In this document: positions 35,434-46,539 of the stretch, piece after piece
Layout of the letters: each line of letters opens with the position of its first letter
Numbering within the stretch: the stretch's first letter is position 1
Source of the DNA: an uncultured Bacteroidota bacterium
GTDB taxonomy: Bacteria > Bacteroidota > Bacteroidia > Flavobacteriales > Flavobacteriaceae
Assembly: GCA_902594745.1 (NCBI GenBank)
Contig: CACJNF010000001.1
Coordinates: 248,001 to 312,000, forward strand
Length of the DNA: 64,000 bases
Reading direction: 5' to 3'
The notes under the pieces: model-generated
Seen by the model: only the letters and a program-made list of their open reading frames with translations
Told to the model about the DNA's origin: nothing
The model's database searches: none
Program-made: the position numbers and the translations under genes

Positions 35434-36814
35434 AACACTATTTGATAAAGTTTGGGATTCACATGTAATAGAAAAAATAAAAGATGGTCCAGATGTTCTT
35501 TTTATAGACAGACATTTCATTCATGAAGTTACAAGTCCAGTAGCATTTGTTGGACTTAAGAACAGAGGTCTTAAAGTAATGTTTCCTGATAAAACTTTTG
35601 CTACTGCTGACCACAATACACCAACAATAAATCAACATCTACCAATTAAGGATAAACTATCAGCTATGCAGGTAAAAACCCTAGAAAAAAATTGTATTGA
35701 GCATGGCATTGATTTTTGGGGACTTGGTCATAATAAAAATGGGATTGTCCATGTTATTGGTCCAGAAAATGGTATAACTCAGCCAGGACTTACAATTGTA
35801 TGTGGAGATTCTCATACATCTACTCATGGTGCATTTGGAGCTATTGCATTTGGTATAGGAACCTCTGAAGTTGAAATGGTTCTTGCATGTCAGTCAATAA
35901 TGCAACAAAAGCCTTTAAAAATGAGAATAAACATTGATGGATCTCTAAATTCTCATGTTACACCCAAGGATGTTGCAATTTATATTATATCAAGACTTTC
36001 TTCCTCTGGTGCAACTGGATATTTTGTCGAATATTCAGGAGAAGTTTTTAAAAATATGAGTATGGAGGGTAGAATGACTGTCTGTAATCTTAGTATTGAA
36101 ATGGGTGCAAGAGGAGGAATGATTGCCCCAGACGAGAAAACATTTGAATACATAAAAGGTAGAGAATATGCTCCTAAAGGAGAGGAATGGGAGAATGCTC
36201 TATCCTATTGGAAATCTTTAAAGACTGATAATGATGCAATTTTTGATAAAGAATTTAACTTTAATGCAAGTGATATTGAACCTATGATTACTTATGGGAC
36301 TAATCCAGGTATGGCCATTCCCATTTCTAAATCAATTCCGGGTTCCGGTTCAGACTCTGAATCATCGTATCAAAAGGCACTCGATTATATGGAGTTTAAG
36401 GAAGGTGAAATGATGATTGGTAAAAAAATTGACTATGTCTTCCTTGGAAGCTGCACAAACGGTAGAATTGAAGATTTTAGAACATTTGCCAGCTTAATAA
36501 AAGGTAGAAGAAAATCTGATAATGTTGATGCTTGGCTTGTGCCTGGATCACATAAAGTATTAAAAAGTATTAAAGATGAAGGAATCTTAGATATCTTAAC
36601 AGATTCCGGTTTTCAATTGAGAGAACCTGGTTGTTCTGCATGTCTAGCAATGAATGATGACAAGATACCCAAGGGAAAATATGCGGTAAGCACCACAAAT
36701 AGAAATTTTGAAGGAAGACAAGGACCTGGTGCTAGAACTTTACTTGCAAGCCCTTTGGTCGCTGCTGCTACTGCTATTACTGGAAAAATAACTGATCCAA
36801 GAGAAATTATTTAA
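35426..36814 (+). CDS. leuC: 3-isopropylmalate dehydratase large subunit
   Basis: Aconitase-family isomerase of leucine synthesis, with a [4Fe-4S] cluster. The 462 residues include [35 protein letters not shown], and the cluster Cys in [13 protein letters not shown] (about 346) and [11 protein letters not shown] (about 406 and 409). Normal length. It sits between leuA and leuD with an eight-base overlap and a one-base gap, so it is surely one operon. Confidence 0.98.
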   Translation: MAKTLFDKVWDSHVIEKIKDGPDVLFIDRHFIHEVTSPVAFVGLKNRGLKVMFPDKTFATADHNTPTINQHLPIKDKLSAMQVKTLEKNCIEHGIDFWGLGHNKNGIVHVIGPENGITQPGLTIVCGDSHTSTHGAFGAIAFGIGTSEVEMVLACQSIMQQKPLKMRINIDGSLNSHVTPKDVAIYIISRLSSSGATGYFVEYSGEVFKNMSMEGRMTVCNLSIEMGARGGMIAPDEKTFEYIKGREYAPKGEEWENALSYWKSLKTDNDAIFDKEFNFNASDIEPMITYGTNPGMAIPISKSIPGSGSDSESSYQKALDYMEFKEGEMMIGKKIDYVFLGSCTNGRIEDFRTFASLIKGRRKSDNVDAWLVPGSHKVLKSIKDEGILDILTDSGFQLREPGCSACLAMNDDKIPKGKYAVSTTNRNFEGRQGPGARTLLASPLVAAATAITGKITDPREII

Positions 36815-36815
36815 A

Positions 36816-37412
36816 ATGGCTTACGATAAATTTAACATTCTAAACAGCTCAGCTGTTCCACTTAATATCGATAATGTAGATACAGATCAAATTATCCCAG
36901 CAAGATTTTTGAAAGCAACTGAAAGAAAAGGGTTTGGTGAAAATCTCTTTAAAGATTGGAGATACAACTCAGATGGCACTACTATTGATTCATTTCCTTT
37001 AAACAATAAGGTTTACAGTGGGAAGATACTTATTGCGGGTAAAAATTTTGGGTGTGGATCTTCAAGAGAGCATGCAGTTTGGGCAATATATGATTACGGG
37101 TTTAGAGCTGTAGTATCTAGTTTCTTTGCTGATATATTTAAAAATAACTGTTTGAATATTGGTGTTCTTCCTGTTCAAGTTTCTGAAGAATTTTTAGTTG
37201 ATATTTTTTCCCAAATTGATTTAAATTCAAAAAGTAGCTTTGAGGTAAACCTGGAAATTCAAGAATTTAAGATTATTGAAACCGGAAAGTCTGAAAAGTT
37301 CAATATTAGCTCTTACAAAAAGAGCAACATGTCAAATGGTTTTGATGATATAGATTACCTTATAAATAAGAAGGAAGAAATATCTAAATTTGCCAATAAT
37401 TCACCAAACTAA
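36816..37412 (+). CDS. leuD: 3-isopropylmalate dehydratase small subunit
   Basis: Swivelling-domain partner of LeuC. The 198 residues include NVDTDQIIPARFLK (about 19-32), NFGCGSSREHAVWA (about 74-87) and the FKNNCLNIGVLPV stretch, all typical of LeuD. Its stop overlaps the start of the next gene by one base (TAATG). Confidence 0.98.
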   Translation: MAYDKFNILNSSAVPLNIDNVDTDQIIPARFLKATERKGFGENLFKDWRYNSDGTTIDSFPLNNKVYSGKILIAGKNFGCGSSREHAVWAIYDYGFRAVVSSFFADIFKNNCLNIGVLPVQVSEEFLVDIFSQIDLNSKSSFEVNLEIQEFKIIETGKSEKFNISSYKKSNMSNGFDDIDYLINKKEEISKFANNSPN

Positions 37413-38926
37413 TGCCCAAACATATCGAAATAATGGATACTACTCTGAGGGATGGAGAACAGACCTCTGGAGTATCATATTCACCTAAAGAGAAACTTAC
37501 AATAGCAAAACTTTTGTTAGATGATCTTAAAATTGATCGAATAGAAGTTGCCTCTGCAAGGGTATCTCAGGGAGAACTTAACTCAGTTAAGGAAATATCT
37601 AGCTGGGCAGAAAGTAATAGTAGAATAAATAGTATTGAAGTTTTAACATTTATTGATGAAGGAAAATCTATACAATGGCTATTAGACTCAGGATGTAAAG
37701 TGCAAAATCTTTTAACCAAAGGCTCATTAAATCATTTAAAGCACCAATTAAAGAAAACCCCTGATCAACATTTTAATGACATATCAAAAACTATTGATAT
37801 TGCAGAAAAAAATTCAATAACCACTAACATATATCTTGAAGATTGGAGTAATGGAATGAAGAATAGTAAAGATTATGTTATCGATTATTTGGATTTTTTA
37901 AAAACAAAAAACATCAAAAGAGTCTTACTTCCTGACACCCTAGGAATTTTAACTCATTTTGAAACCTATGAATTCATAAATGAAGTAAGAAATAAATATC
38001 CAAATTTTCATATAGACTTTCACGGACATAATGACTATGATTTAAGTGTTGGGAACTCATTAGAAGCTGTTAGAGCTGGCTGTAATGGCCTTCATCTTAC
38101 AATAAACGGTATGGGGGAAAGGGCTGGTAATACTCCCCTTTCAAGCGCTGTTGCAGCAATTAGAGACTTCTTACCAGAATACAAAATAAATGTTGAAGAG
38201 AAGAATTTGTTTAAAGCAAGTAAATTAATTTCAACATTTTCTGGACAAAGTGTATCATCTAATAAGCCAATAGTTGGCGAAAATGTATTTACGCAAACAG
38301 CTGGTGTTCACGCAGATGGTGATAATAAAAAAGATTTATACTTCAACAACTTGAATCCAAGTAGATTTGGCAGGAAAAGAAAATATGCTCTTGGCAAGAC
38401 TTCTGGAAAAGCTAATATTAAAAAGAACCTAGATGAATTAGGAATTAAACTAAATGATGATGAGCTCAGCGTTGTAACATCTAAAGTGATTGAATTAGGG
38501 GATAAAAAAGAGAAGGTTACAATTGAAGATCTTCCTTATATTATTAGTGATGTTCTTGAATATCCAACAAAAAAGAAAGACATAATAATTGAGTCTTATG
38601 TTTTAACCCATGCAAAGACTCTTAGACCATCTGCTTCTCTTTCATTAATTATTAATGATGAACTTTATCAAGAAAACTGCTCGGGTGATGGCCAATTTGA
38701 TGCATTTATGAATGCATTAAAAAAAATATACTCTAAAAGGGAAAAGGTACTTCCAAAATTAATTGATTATGCTGTTCGTATCCCCCCAGGTAGTGATTCA
38801 GATGCATTTTGTGAAACCACTATTACTTGGGATACTGGATCAAAAAAATTTAAAACAAGAGGGCTTGATACAGATCAAACAGTATCTGCTATCAAAGCAA
38901 CAGAGAAAATGTTAAATACTGAATAA
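37412..38926 (+). CDS. LeuA/CimA-family synthase with C-terminal regulatory domain
   Basis: A second DRE-TIM acyltransferase, 504 residues. Catalytic motifs: [13 protein letters not shown] (about 9-21), HIDFHGHNDYDLSVGNS (about 205-221) and NGMGERAGNTPLSS. Unlike the leuA at 34273 it carries the extra 110-120 residue domain that binds feedback inhibitors (from about ESYVLTHAKTLRPSA on). It could be a feedback-regulated isopropylmalate synthase or a citramalate synthase of the pyruvate route to isoleucine. Family motifs alone do not decide it. It lies between leuD and leuB. Confidence 0.88.
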   Translation: MPKHIEIMDTTLRDGEQTSGVSYSPKEKLTIAKLLLDDLKIDRIEVASARVSQGELNSVKEISSWAESNSRINSIEVLTFIDEGKSIQWLLDSGCKVQNLLTKGSLNHLKHQLKKTPDQHFNDISKTIDIAEKNSITTNIYLEDWSNGMKNSKDYVIDYLDFLKTKNIKRVLLPDTLGILTHFETYEFINEVRNKYPNFHIDFHGHNDYDLSVGNSLEAVRAGCNGLHLTINGMGERAGNTPLSSAVAAIRDFLPEYKINVEEKNLFKASKLISTFSGQSVSSNKPIVGENVFTQTAGVHADGDNKKDLYFNNLNPSRFGRKRKYALGKTSGKANIKKNLDELGIKLNDDELSVVTSKVIELGDKKEKVTIEDLPYIISDVLEYPTKKKDIIIESYVLTHAKTLRPSASLSLIINDELYQENCSGDGQFDAFMNALKKIYSKREKVLPKLIDYAVRIPPGSDSDAFCETTITWDTGSKKFKTRGLDTDQTVSAIKATEKMLNTE

Positions 38927-38928
38927 TT

Positions 38929-39996
38929 ATGATTTTAAAAATAGCTGTATTATCTGGAGATGGAATTGGGCCTGAAGTTACTGAACAATCTATTAAAGTA
39001 CTTAAATCTTTAGGTAAAAAATTTAACCATAAAATTGAATTAGAAAGTGGATTAGTTGGAGCAGTTGCTATTGATAAATACAATGATCCCTATCCAGATG
39101 AAACTCATCAAGTATGTCTAAACTCAGATGCAATTCTTTTTGGTGCGATTGGCGATCCTAAATATGATAATGATCCAAAAGCTAAGGTAAGACCTGAACA
39201 AGGTTTACTCAAAATGAGAAAGAAGCTAGGACTATATGCAAACCTCCGTCCTACAAAGGTCTTTGAATCCTTATTAGAGATGTCACCAATTAAAGAAGAA
39301 AGAATATCTGGAACTGATATCCTTTTTGTTAGAGAATTAACCGGAGGTATTTACTTTGGAGAAAGAGGTAGAAAGGATAATGATAATTTTGCATTTGACA
39401 CATGTGAATATAATAGAGATGAAATTATTAGGATTGCAAAAATAGGATTTGAGTATGCACAGAAAAGATCAAGTAAGTTATGTTGTGTTGATAAAGCAAA
39501 TGTTCTTGAAACATCAAGACTTTGGAGAGAAACAGTTCAAAGTATGGAAAAAAACTATCCAAATATAGAGGTCTCATATGAATTTGTAGATGCTGTTGCT
39601 ATGAGATTAGTTCAATGGCCAAATTCATATGATGTATTGATTACTTCAAATCTTTTTGGTGATATTTTAACAGATGAAGCTTCAGTCATTTCTGGGTCAA
39701 TGGGGCTTATGCCATCTGCCTCAGTTGGTTCTGAAAACGCTCTATATGAGCCAATTCATGGCTCTTACCCAGAGGCAGCAGGAAAAAATATTGCAAATCC
39801 AATTGCTTCAATTTTATCTCTTTCAATGATGCTAGATCATTCATTTAATTTGAAAAAAGAATCAGAAATAATCAATAATGCAGTTGAAGAATCTCTTAAA
39901 AATAAATATGTAACTCCTGACCTGAGCTCAGATAAAAACTCATTCTCAACAGATCAAGTTGGTGACTATATAGTAGATTTTATTAAAAAAAATTAG
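38929..39996 (+). CDS. leuB: 3-isopropylmalate dehydrogenase
   Basis: NAD-dependent oxidation of 3-isopropylmalate. The 355 residues show [45 protein letters not shown] and the loop [24 protein letters not shown] near 260. It is the last gene of the leu operon. Its final four bases overlap the end of convergent gapN. Confidence 0.97.
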   Translation: MILKIAVLSGDGIGPEVTEQSIKVLKSLGKKFNHKIELESGLVGAVAIDKYNDPYPDETHQVCLNSDAILFGAIGDPKYDNDPKAKVRPEQGLLKMRKKLGLYANLRPTKVFESLLEMSPIKEERISGTDILFVRELTGGIYFGERGRKDNDNFAFDTCEYNRDEIIRIAKIGFEYAQKRSSKLCCVDKANVLETSRLWRETVQSMEKNYPNIEVSYEFVDAVAMRLVQWPNSYDVLITSNLFGDILTDEASVISGSMGLMPSASVGSENALYEPIHGSYPEAAGKNIANPIASILSLSMMLDHSFNLKKESEIINNAVEESLKNKYVTPDLSSDKNSFSTDQVGDYIVDFIKKN

Positions 39997-41570
39997 AGTA
40001 TATAGTCTGTAGAAATAAAATTAGAGTCATTGGAGTCTAACAGTTTTTTAAGTATCCTATTATTATGAATATTATCTTTTGAAGCTACAAAAGTTCTAAT
40101 AGAGAATGCTCTTAAAGCATCGTGAACACTTAAAGTACTTACAGCAGAATTTTTTCTACCTGTAAAAGGATAGATATCCGGACCTCTTTGACATGAACTG
40201 TTAAGATTAACTCTACATACTAAGTTTGCAAGAGTATCAATAAGCGGGCCTAGTTGTTTTGTATCACTTCCAAAAAGACTTACTTGTTGACCATATTCTG
40301 AGTTTGCCATATCATCAAGAGGTTCATCTATATCCTTAAATGAAATTACTGGAATTACAGGGCCAAACTGTTCTTCCTCATATACTCTCATATTTTGATT
40401 TACAGGATATAATATTGCAGGGAAACAATAGTTTTCAGTGACTTGTCCACCTTTTTTATTAACTATTGATGCCCCTTTAGAGACTGCGTCATCAATTAAA
40501 TCTCTTATATATTTTGGTTTGGATGGTTCAGGCAAGGGTGTTAAAAAAGAATCTTCTTCCCATGGCATTCCAAATTTTAAATCATCAACCGCTTGTGCAA
40601 ACTTCTTATTAAATTCATCTACTATTGATTCATGAACATATAAAACTTTAAGAGCTGTACATCTTTGACCATTGTATGACAGACAACCTGAGATACATTC
40701 TTGAATAGTTAAGTCAAGGTCAGCGTCTGGCAATATAATACCAGGATTTTTTGCTTCTAGTCCTAAAACAAGTCTAAGCCTATTTTTATTAGGATGCTGA
40801 TCTTGTAGTGCAACAGCAGATGAACTATGTCCAATTAGTGCAAGAACATCAACATAACCTGTTTGCATTATAGGAGGACATATTTTTCTTCCTCTTCCAA
40901 AGAGGATATTAACTACCCCAGGAGGAAAACATTCCTTGAAGGCATTTAACAAAGGAGCGATTAAAAGGACTCCATGCTTTGCAGGTTTAAAAATAGTTGT
41001 ATTACCCATTAGAATAGCCGGTATTAGCAAACAAAAAGTTTCGTTTAATGGATAATTATATGGCCCTAAACATAAAACAACTCCTAGAGGACCTCTTCTA
41101 ATATGTGCATGAATACCTGAATCTTTCTCAAATCTAGCAGAAGATCTATCAATCTTTTTGTATTCATTAATTGTATCGTAAATATAGTCTACTGTTCTAT
41201 CAAACTCTTTTTCAGAGTCTTTTTTGTTTTTTCCTATCTCCCACATTAAAAGGTTAACTACAACATCTCTATGTTCCTGAATTTTATCAGCAAACCTTTT
41301 CATGCATTTAAGTCTATCCCTAACCTTCATAGTAGGCCATTTACCTTGACCTCTATCAAATGCTTTTTTGGCTGATTCTAGAGCTTCTAATGCTGACTCT
41401 GAGTCCATGTCTGGTATTGAACCTAGGAGCGTTTGAGAATAAGGTTTATTAGGGTCAGAGCTTATTGTCGAGTAAACTTCTGAAGTATCTCCATCCCATT
41501 TTTTTAATTTTCCGCCCACAAGATATTCCCTGCAGTTTAATTGATCTACTTTAATAGTTTTTGTTGACAT
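39993..41570 (-). CDS. gapN: Non-phosphorylating NADP-dependent glyceraldehyde-3-phosphate dehydrogenase (GapN-like)
   Basis: An aldehyde dehydrogenase superfamily enzyme, 525 residues. The catalytic Cys lies in [15 protein letters not shown], very like GapN (NGQRCTA), and the general-base Glu in [43 protein letters not shown] is the cofactor region. GapN converts GAP directly to 3-phosphoglycerate with NADPH. Other aldehydes are possible. It follows ilvA by five bases at the end of the ilv operon, so NADPH supply to IlvC is a reasonable but unproven link. Confidence 0.85.
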   Translation of the reverse strand: MSTKTIKVDQLNCREYLVGGKLKKWDGDTSEVYSTISSDPNKPYSQTLLGSIPDMDSESALEALESAKKAFDRGQGKWPTMKVRDRLKCMKRFADKIQEHRDVVVNLLMWEIGKNKKDSEKEFDRTVDYIYDTINEYKKIDRSSARFEKDSGIHAHIRRGPLGVVLCLGPYNYPLNETFCLLIPAILMGNTTIFKPAKHGVLLIAPLLNAFKECFPPGVVNILFGRGRKICPPIMQTGYVDVLALIGHSSSAVALQDQHPNKNRLRLVLGLEAKNPGIILPDADLDLTIQECISGCLSYNGQRCTALKVLYVHESIVDEFNKKFAQAVDDLKFGMPWEEDSFLTPLPEPSKPKYIRDLIDDAVSKGASIVNKKGGQVTENYCFPAILYPVNQNMRVYEEEQFGPVIPVISFKDIDEPLDDMANSEYGQQVSLFGSDTKQLGPLIDTLANLVCRVNLNSSCQRGPDIYPFTGRKNSAVSTLSVHDALRAFSIRTFVASKDNIHNNRILKKLLDSNDSNFISTDYIL

Positions 41571-41575
41571 AAATT

Positions 41576-42823
41576 TTAAATTAAAAAACGAAGAGTTTCT
41601 GGTTTTTCGTTTAAATACTCTCCAAAGAAACCATTTTCTTTCATCTTTTTTACTAAATCATTTAAATCTTTAGAAAATTTTAACTCAATGCCTACGATTG
41701 CTGTTCCATTTTCTCTGTTATTTTTTTTGACATATTCAAAGAAGGTAATATCATCATTTTTACCGAGTACATTGTTTACAAATTCTTTAAGTGCACCTGC
41801 TCTTTGAGGAAACTTAACAATGAAATAATGTTTAAGGTTTGAATAAAATAATGCCCTCTCTCTTATCTCTGCCATCCTTGTAAAATCATTATTTCCTCCA
41901 CAAATTAATACACCAACATTTTTATCTTTAAACATTTTGTTATTTAACTCAAGTGCTGATATTCCTATTGCACCTGCAGGCTCAACCACTATTCCATCTT
42001 TATTATAAAGATCTAGTATAGTTTGACAGATTTTACCTTCAGGAACTAATAAAATTTCATCTAAAGATTTTTTACAAATATCAAAAGGAATTTTACCAAT
42101 TTTTTTTATTGAAACCCCATCAACAAAGTTATCAATAGAGTCTAGTTTAATAATTTTTCCATCTTTTAAAGACTTACTCATTGCAGGAGCTCCTTCAGCC
42201 TCAACACCAATAATCTTTGTTTTGGGAGACAATTCTTTAAACACAGTAATTATTCCAGAAATTAAACCTCCTCCTCCAACTGGAACAATCAAATAATCAA
42301 AATGCTTATCAACTTGATCTAGAATTTCTAATCCTATAGTTCCTTGACCTTCAATAACATTAACATCATCAAATGCATGCACAAATAAATCTTTGTCAGT
42401 ATTTTGTTTTTGAGCTTCATATTGGGCATCGTCAAAATTGTCTCCGATTAATATAATTTCAACATATTCACCTCCAAAAATTTTAACCCTTTCAATTTTT
42501 TGTTTTGGAGTTGTAACAGGCATATAAATTTTTCCATAAATTTTTAGCTTATTACAGGAATATGCAAAACCCTGTGCATGATTACCAGCACTTGCACAAA
42601 CTAATGTTTTATTCTTTAGATAGTCTGAATCAATGGATCTAATTTTATTAAAAGCACCACGAATTTTAAAAGATCTAACTTGCTGAAGATCTTCTCGTTT
42701 TAAGTAAATTTTACAATTTAGATCATTTGAAAGTCTCTCATTTATAACTAAAGGAGTTAAAACTGAGACACCTTGAAGATTTTCAGAAGCATTCCTAACT
42801 CCTTTTAAATCAGGAAGTTGCAT
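41576..42823 (-). CDS. ilvA: Threonine ammonia-lyase (threonine deaminase)
   Basis: PLP enzyme making 2-oxobutanoate for isoleucine synthesis. The 415 residues show [16 protein letters not shown] with the PLP Lys (about residue 52), [13 protein letters not shown], and the GGGGLISG phosphate loop. The C-terminal part ([17 protein letters not shown]) is one ACT-like regulatory domain, so isoleucine feedback is likely. It lies in the ilvD-ilvB-ilvN-ilvC-ilvA-gapN unit with a 3-base gap behind ilvC. Confidence 0.95.
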   Translation of the reverse strand: MQLPDLKGVRNASENLQGVSVLTPLVINERLSNDLNCKIYLKREDLQQVRSFKIRGAFNKIRSIDSDYLKNKTLVCASAGNHAQGFAYSCNKLKIYGKIYMPVTTPKQKIERVKIFGGEYVEIILIGDNFDDAQYEAQKQNTDKDLFVHAFDDVNVIEGQGTIGLEILDQVDKHFDYLIVPVGGGGLISGIITVFKELSPKTKIIGVEAEGAPAMSKSLKDGKIIKLDSIDNFVDGVSIKKIGKIPFDICKKSLDEILLVPEGKICQTILDLYNKDGIVVEPAGAIGISALELNNKMFKDKNVGVLICGGNNDFTRMAEIRERALFYSNLKHYFIVKFPQRAGALKEFVNNVLGKNDDITFFEYVKKNNRENGTAIVGIELKFSKDLNDLVKKMKENGFFGEYLNEKPETLRFLI

Positions 42824-42826
42824 TTA

Positions 42827-44299
42827 TTAAACAGATTTCATTGAAGTCATGTACTGCCTAAGTTCATCACCAATTATTTCAATTGAGTGGTATCTAATTG
42901 TTTCGTTAATCTCAATTAATTTTTTATTATCAACAGAGCTAGAACTCTTACTTATTGAGTCTGAACCAATCATATCAGCTTCTACTTTATCAAAGAATTT
43001 AGAGAGAAGTGGAATTGCATCATTATTAAAAAGATAGCATCCATATTCTGCAGTATCAGAAATAATATTATTCATTTCGTATAATTTTTTTCTGGAAACT
43101 AGATTAGCTATAAGCGGAAGTTCATGAAGAGATTCATAGTATGCAGACTCTTCTTTTATACCTGCTTCAACCATTGTTTCGTAGGCTAACTCTACACCAG
43201 CCTTTACAAGTGCTATCATTAAAATTCCATTATCAAAATATTCTTGCTCAGAAATTTCATCTGATGTCGGATCTGTCTTTTCAAAATCAGTCTTACTTGT
43301 TTCTTCTCTCCAACTTAAAAGTTGTTTATCATCATTCTCCCAATCCTTCATCATGGTCTCGGAGAATTTACCAGATAAGACATTATCCATATGCTTAATA
43401 AATAATGGAGATAATATTTCTTTAAGTTCCTCAGATAATTCAAATGCTTTAACTTTTGCAGAATTTGATAATCTGTCCATCATATTTGTTATACCTCCAT
43501 GCTTTAAAGCTTCTGTAATAGTCTCCCATCCATATTGAATAAGTTTTGCAGAGTAGCTTGGTTCAATTCCGAGTTCTTTCATTTTATTAAAACACAGTAT
43601 TGACCCTGTTTGGAGCATTCCACATAATATTGTTTGCTCACCCATTAAATCAGATTTAACTTCAGCAACAAAAGATGATTCTAAAACTCCTGCTTTATCA
43701 GATCCGAGAGATACTGCATATGCTTTTGCTGCATCAAAACCAATTCCATTAGTATCATTTTCGGGATGAACAGCAATAAGTGTAGGAACTCCAAAACCTC
43801 TTAAGTACTCTTCTCTTACCTCAGATCCTGGGGATTTTGGTGCGACCATAATAACGGTTATATCTTCTCTAACTTTAATACCCTCTTCTACTATGTTAAA
43901 TCCATGAGAATATGAAAGAATAGAGTTTTTTTTCATTAATGGCATAAGTTGTTCAACAACTGGAGTATGGTTTTTATCTGGGGTCAAATTTATTACCAAG
44001 TCAGAATTTGGTATTATTTCTTCGAAATTACCAACATTAAAGTTATTTGTACTTGCATTAACAAATGATTGTCTTTTTGAATCAATAGATGACTGCCTAA
44101 GAGCGAACGAAATATCAAGACCAGAGTCTCTCATATTAAGGCCTTGATGTAAACCTTGCGCACCACAACCAACTATTGCTATTTTTTTATTCTTGAGAAA
44201 TTCCACTCCATCACTAAATTCAGATGAGCTCATAAATCTACATTTTCCTAATTGCATTAGTTTCTCTCTAAATGATAGAGTGTTAAAGTAATTTTTCAT
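42827..44299 (-). CDS. ilvC: Ketol-acid reductoisomerase, class II
   Basis: NADPH-dependent isomeroreductase in valine, leucine and isoleucine synthesis. At 490 residues it is the long (class II, E. coli-like) form. [21 protein letters not shown] is the NADPH fold, and [14 protein letters not shown] the cofactor-selecting loop. [20 protein letters not shown] and [18 protein letters not shown] carry metal-binding acidic residues. The ilvN gene is five bases upstream. Confidence 0.97.
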   Translation of the reverse strand: MKNYFNTLSFREKLMQLGKCRFMSSSEFSDGVEFLKNKKIAIVGCGAQGLHQGLNMRDSGLDISFALRQSSIDSKRQSFVNASTNNFNVGNFEEIIPNSDLVINLTPDKNHTPVVEQLMPLMKKNSILSYSHGFNIVEEGIKVREDITVIMVAPKSPGSEVREEYLRGFGVPTLIAVHPENDTNGIGFDAAKAYAVSLGSDKAGVLESSFVAEVKSDLMGEQTILCGMLQTGSILCFNKMKELGIEPSYSAKLIQYGWETITEALKHGGITNMMDRLSNSAKVKAFELSEELKEILSPLFIKHMDNVLSGKFSETMMKDWENDDKQLLSWREETSKTDFEKTDPTSDEISEQEYFDNGILMIALVKAGVELAYETMVEAGIKEESAYYESLHELPLIANLVSRKKLYEMNNIISDTAEYGCYLFNNDAIPLLSKFFDKVEADMIGSDSISKSSSSVDNKKLIEINETIRYHSIEIIGDELRQYMTSMKSV

Positions 44300-44304
44300 T
44301 GTTT

Positions 44305-44838
44305 TTATTTTTGGTTTTTAAAAGTATTTAAAATTTCTGAGATTCCCATCTTTTCTTTACTCACAGCTATTCTTCCAGATCTAGTAAATTGAAGAAGCCC
44401 AAAAGGCGCAAGATCTTTATAAAGTTTTTCAGTATCTTCTCTAAATCCAGTTTTTTCAATCACAAAAAACTCTGTATTTACTGTAACAATTCTTGCATTA
44501 GAATCTTTAATTATGTTTTGTATGTGTCTCTCTTCGAATAATGCAGATGACTTCATTTTATATAAGGCAGATTCTTGAAATATTGTTTCATCATCTCTAT
44601 GGTAAAAAGCTTTTATTACTTCGACCTGTTTCTCAATTTGCTTAATCACCCTTTCTACGCCAGATTTTGTCATTTTTACAACTATAATAAATCGATATAC
44701 ATTTTTTATTTCAGATTCTGATGTTGTAAAACTCTCAATATTTATGTGCCTTTTTAGAAAAATTGCTGAAATTCGATGTAGAAGACCAACATTATTTTCG
44801 GTGTAAACGGATACAGTATAATTTTTTCTTTTTTCCAT
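44305..44838 (-). CDS. ilvN: Acetolactate synthase small (regulatory) subunit
   Basis: Valine-feedback subunit of acetolactate synthase. The 177 residues begin with an ACT domain ([23 protein letters not shown] is its start, about residues 8-30; note [18 protein letters not shown]), followed by the C-terminal domain found in IlvN/IlvH proteins. It follows ilvB by one base and precedes ilvC by five, as in most flavobacterial ilv operons. Confidence 0.95.
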   Translation of the reverse strand: MEKRKNYTVSVYTENNVGLLHRISAIFLKRHINIESFTTSESEIKNVYRFIIVVKMTKSGVERVIKQIEKQVEVIKAFYHRDDETIFQESALYKMKSSALFEERHIQNIIKDSNARIVTVNTEFFVIEKTGFREDTEKLYKDLAPFGLLQFTRSGRIAVSKEKMGISEILNTFKNQK

Positions 44839-44839
44839 T

Positions 44840-46534
44840 TTAATCTAGCCTAATATCTGAGACAGAAGCTCCAGAGGGAATCATTGGGAATACATTATCT
44901 TCTTTTTCCACACAAACTTCAAGAACATATGGTTTTTTGGACTTAATCATTCTCTCAACAGCAGGTTTTAAGTCTTTTCTATTATTTACCCTTTCAGAAT
45001 CGATATAATAGCCTTTAGCAATTGTAACAAAATCAGGGTTTATCATTTCAGTTGAGGCATATCTTTTATCAAAGAACAATTGTTGCCATTGTCTAACCAT
45101 CCCAAGAAAATCATTATTTAAAATAACAATCTTTACAGGAATTTGAAGTTGAAAAATTGTTCCAAGCTCTTGAATGGTCATTTGATAACCACCATCACCA
45201 ATTACTGCAACAACCTCTCTTTCCATTGCTCCCATTTTAGCTCCCATCGCAGCAGGAAGTGCAAATCCCATAGTACCAAGGCCTCCAGATGTAATATTAC
45301 TCTTTGATTTTATAAAGTTTGCATATCTACATGCTACCATTTGGTGCTGACCAACATCTGTGACTATAATCGCATCACCATTAGTAAATTCATTTATGGC
45401 AATAATTGACTCTCCCATAGTTAGTCCTTTTTTATTTGGACTTAAATCTGATTTAATTACTTTATCAAACTCAATTTTCATTAAATCATCAAATTTTGAA
45501 ATCCATTTTTTATGGGATCTTTTATCTATTTTGTTGGTAATCATTTGAAGAGATTCTTTACAGTTACCAATTACCGGTACATCAACCTTTATATTCTTAT
45601 CAACCTCTGCAGGATCAATTTCAAGATGTATAACTTTAGCTTGAGTTGCATATGTACTGGGGTCACCAGTAACACGATCATCAAATCTCATCCCAACAGC
45701 AATTAAAAGATCACACTTATTAGTCAGAACATTAGGTCCATAATTTCCATGCATACCCACCATACCAACATTTAACTCATGTGAAGTTGGTAAAGCTGAC
45801 AAACCAAGAATTGTCCATGCTGCAGGAATTCCACTTTTTTCAACAAAATTTTTAAATTCTTCTTCAGCGTTTCCTAGGATTACCCCTTGCCCCCATACAA
45901 TCAATGGCTTTTTTGCTTGATTAATGAGCTTTACAGCATGGTCTATCGAATTATCATTAACTTCGGGATAAGGAATATAGCTTCTAATTCCATTACATTT
46001 TTTATAATCATATTCAAAAAGCTCAAATTGCGCATCTTTGGTAATATCTATTAGTACAGGACCTGGTCTACCAGATTTTGCAATATAAAATGCTTTCGCA
46101 AAGATCTCAGGTATTTCTGATGCCTTAGTTATTTGATAATTCCATTTTGTAACTGGCATTGAAATCCCAATAATATCAGTTTCTTGAAAAGCATCTGAGC
46201 CTAAAAGATGAGATGGTACTTGACCAGTTATACATACAACAGGTGTTGAATCTATTTGAGCATCTGCAATACCAGTAACAAGATTAGTTGCACCAGGACC
46301 GGATGTAGCAATTGCAACCCCTACTCTACCAGAAGATCTTGCATATCCCTGAGCTGCATGAATAGCACCTTGCTCATGTCTAGCAAGAACATGTTTTAGC
46401 TTATCTTGAAATTTATAAAATTCATCATACACAGGCATTATAGCACCTCCAGGATATCCCCAGACAAGGTCTACTCCCTCGTTTAATAAACAATGGATTA
46501 CAGCTTCAGCACCACTAATTTTTTTATTTTTCAT
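44840..46534 (-). CDS. ilvB: Acetolactate synthase large (catalytic) subunit
   Basis: TPP enzyme that condenses pyruvate with pyruvate or 2-oxobutanoate. The 564-residue protein has the N-terminal PYR domain with catalytic Glu in RHEQGAIHAAQGYAR (about 54), the central FAD/cofactor domain, and the TPP motif GDGGYQMTIQELGT...NND near 445-475. All key residues are present. It is the second gene of the ilv operon. Confidence 0.97.
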   Translation of the reverse strand: MKNKKISGAEAVIHCLLNEGVDLVWGYPGGAIMPVYDEFYKFQDKLKHVLARHEQGAIHAAQGYARSSGRVGVAIATSGPGATNLVTGIADAQIDSTPVVCITGQVPSHLLGSDAFQETDIIGISMPVTKWNYQITKASEIPEIFAKAFYIAKSGRPGPVLIDITKDAQFELFEYDYKKCNGIRSYIPYPEVNDNSIDHAVKLINQAKKPLIVWGQGVILGNAEEEFKNFVEKSGIPAAWTILGLSALPTSHELNVGMVGMHGNYGPNVLTNKCDLLIAVGMRFDDRVTGDPSTYATQAKVIHLEIDPAEVDKNIKVDVPVIGNCKESLQMITNKIDKRSHKKWISKFDDLMKIEFDKVIKSDLSPNKKGLTMGESIIAINEFTNGDAIIVTDVGQHQMVACRYANFIKSKSNITSGGLGTMGFALPAAMGAKMGAMEREVVAVIGDGGYQMTIQELGTIFQLQIPVKIVILNNDFLGMVRQWQQLFFDKRYASTEMINPDFVTIAKGYYIDSERVNNRKDLKPAVERMIKSKKPYVLEVCVEKEDNVFPMIPSGASVSDIRLD

Positions 46535-46539
46535 ATTAA

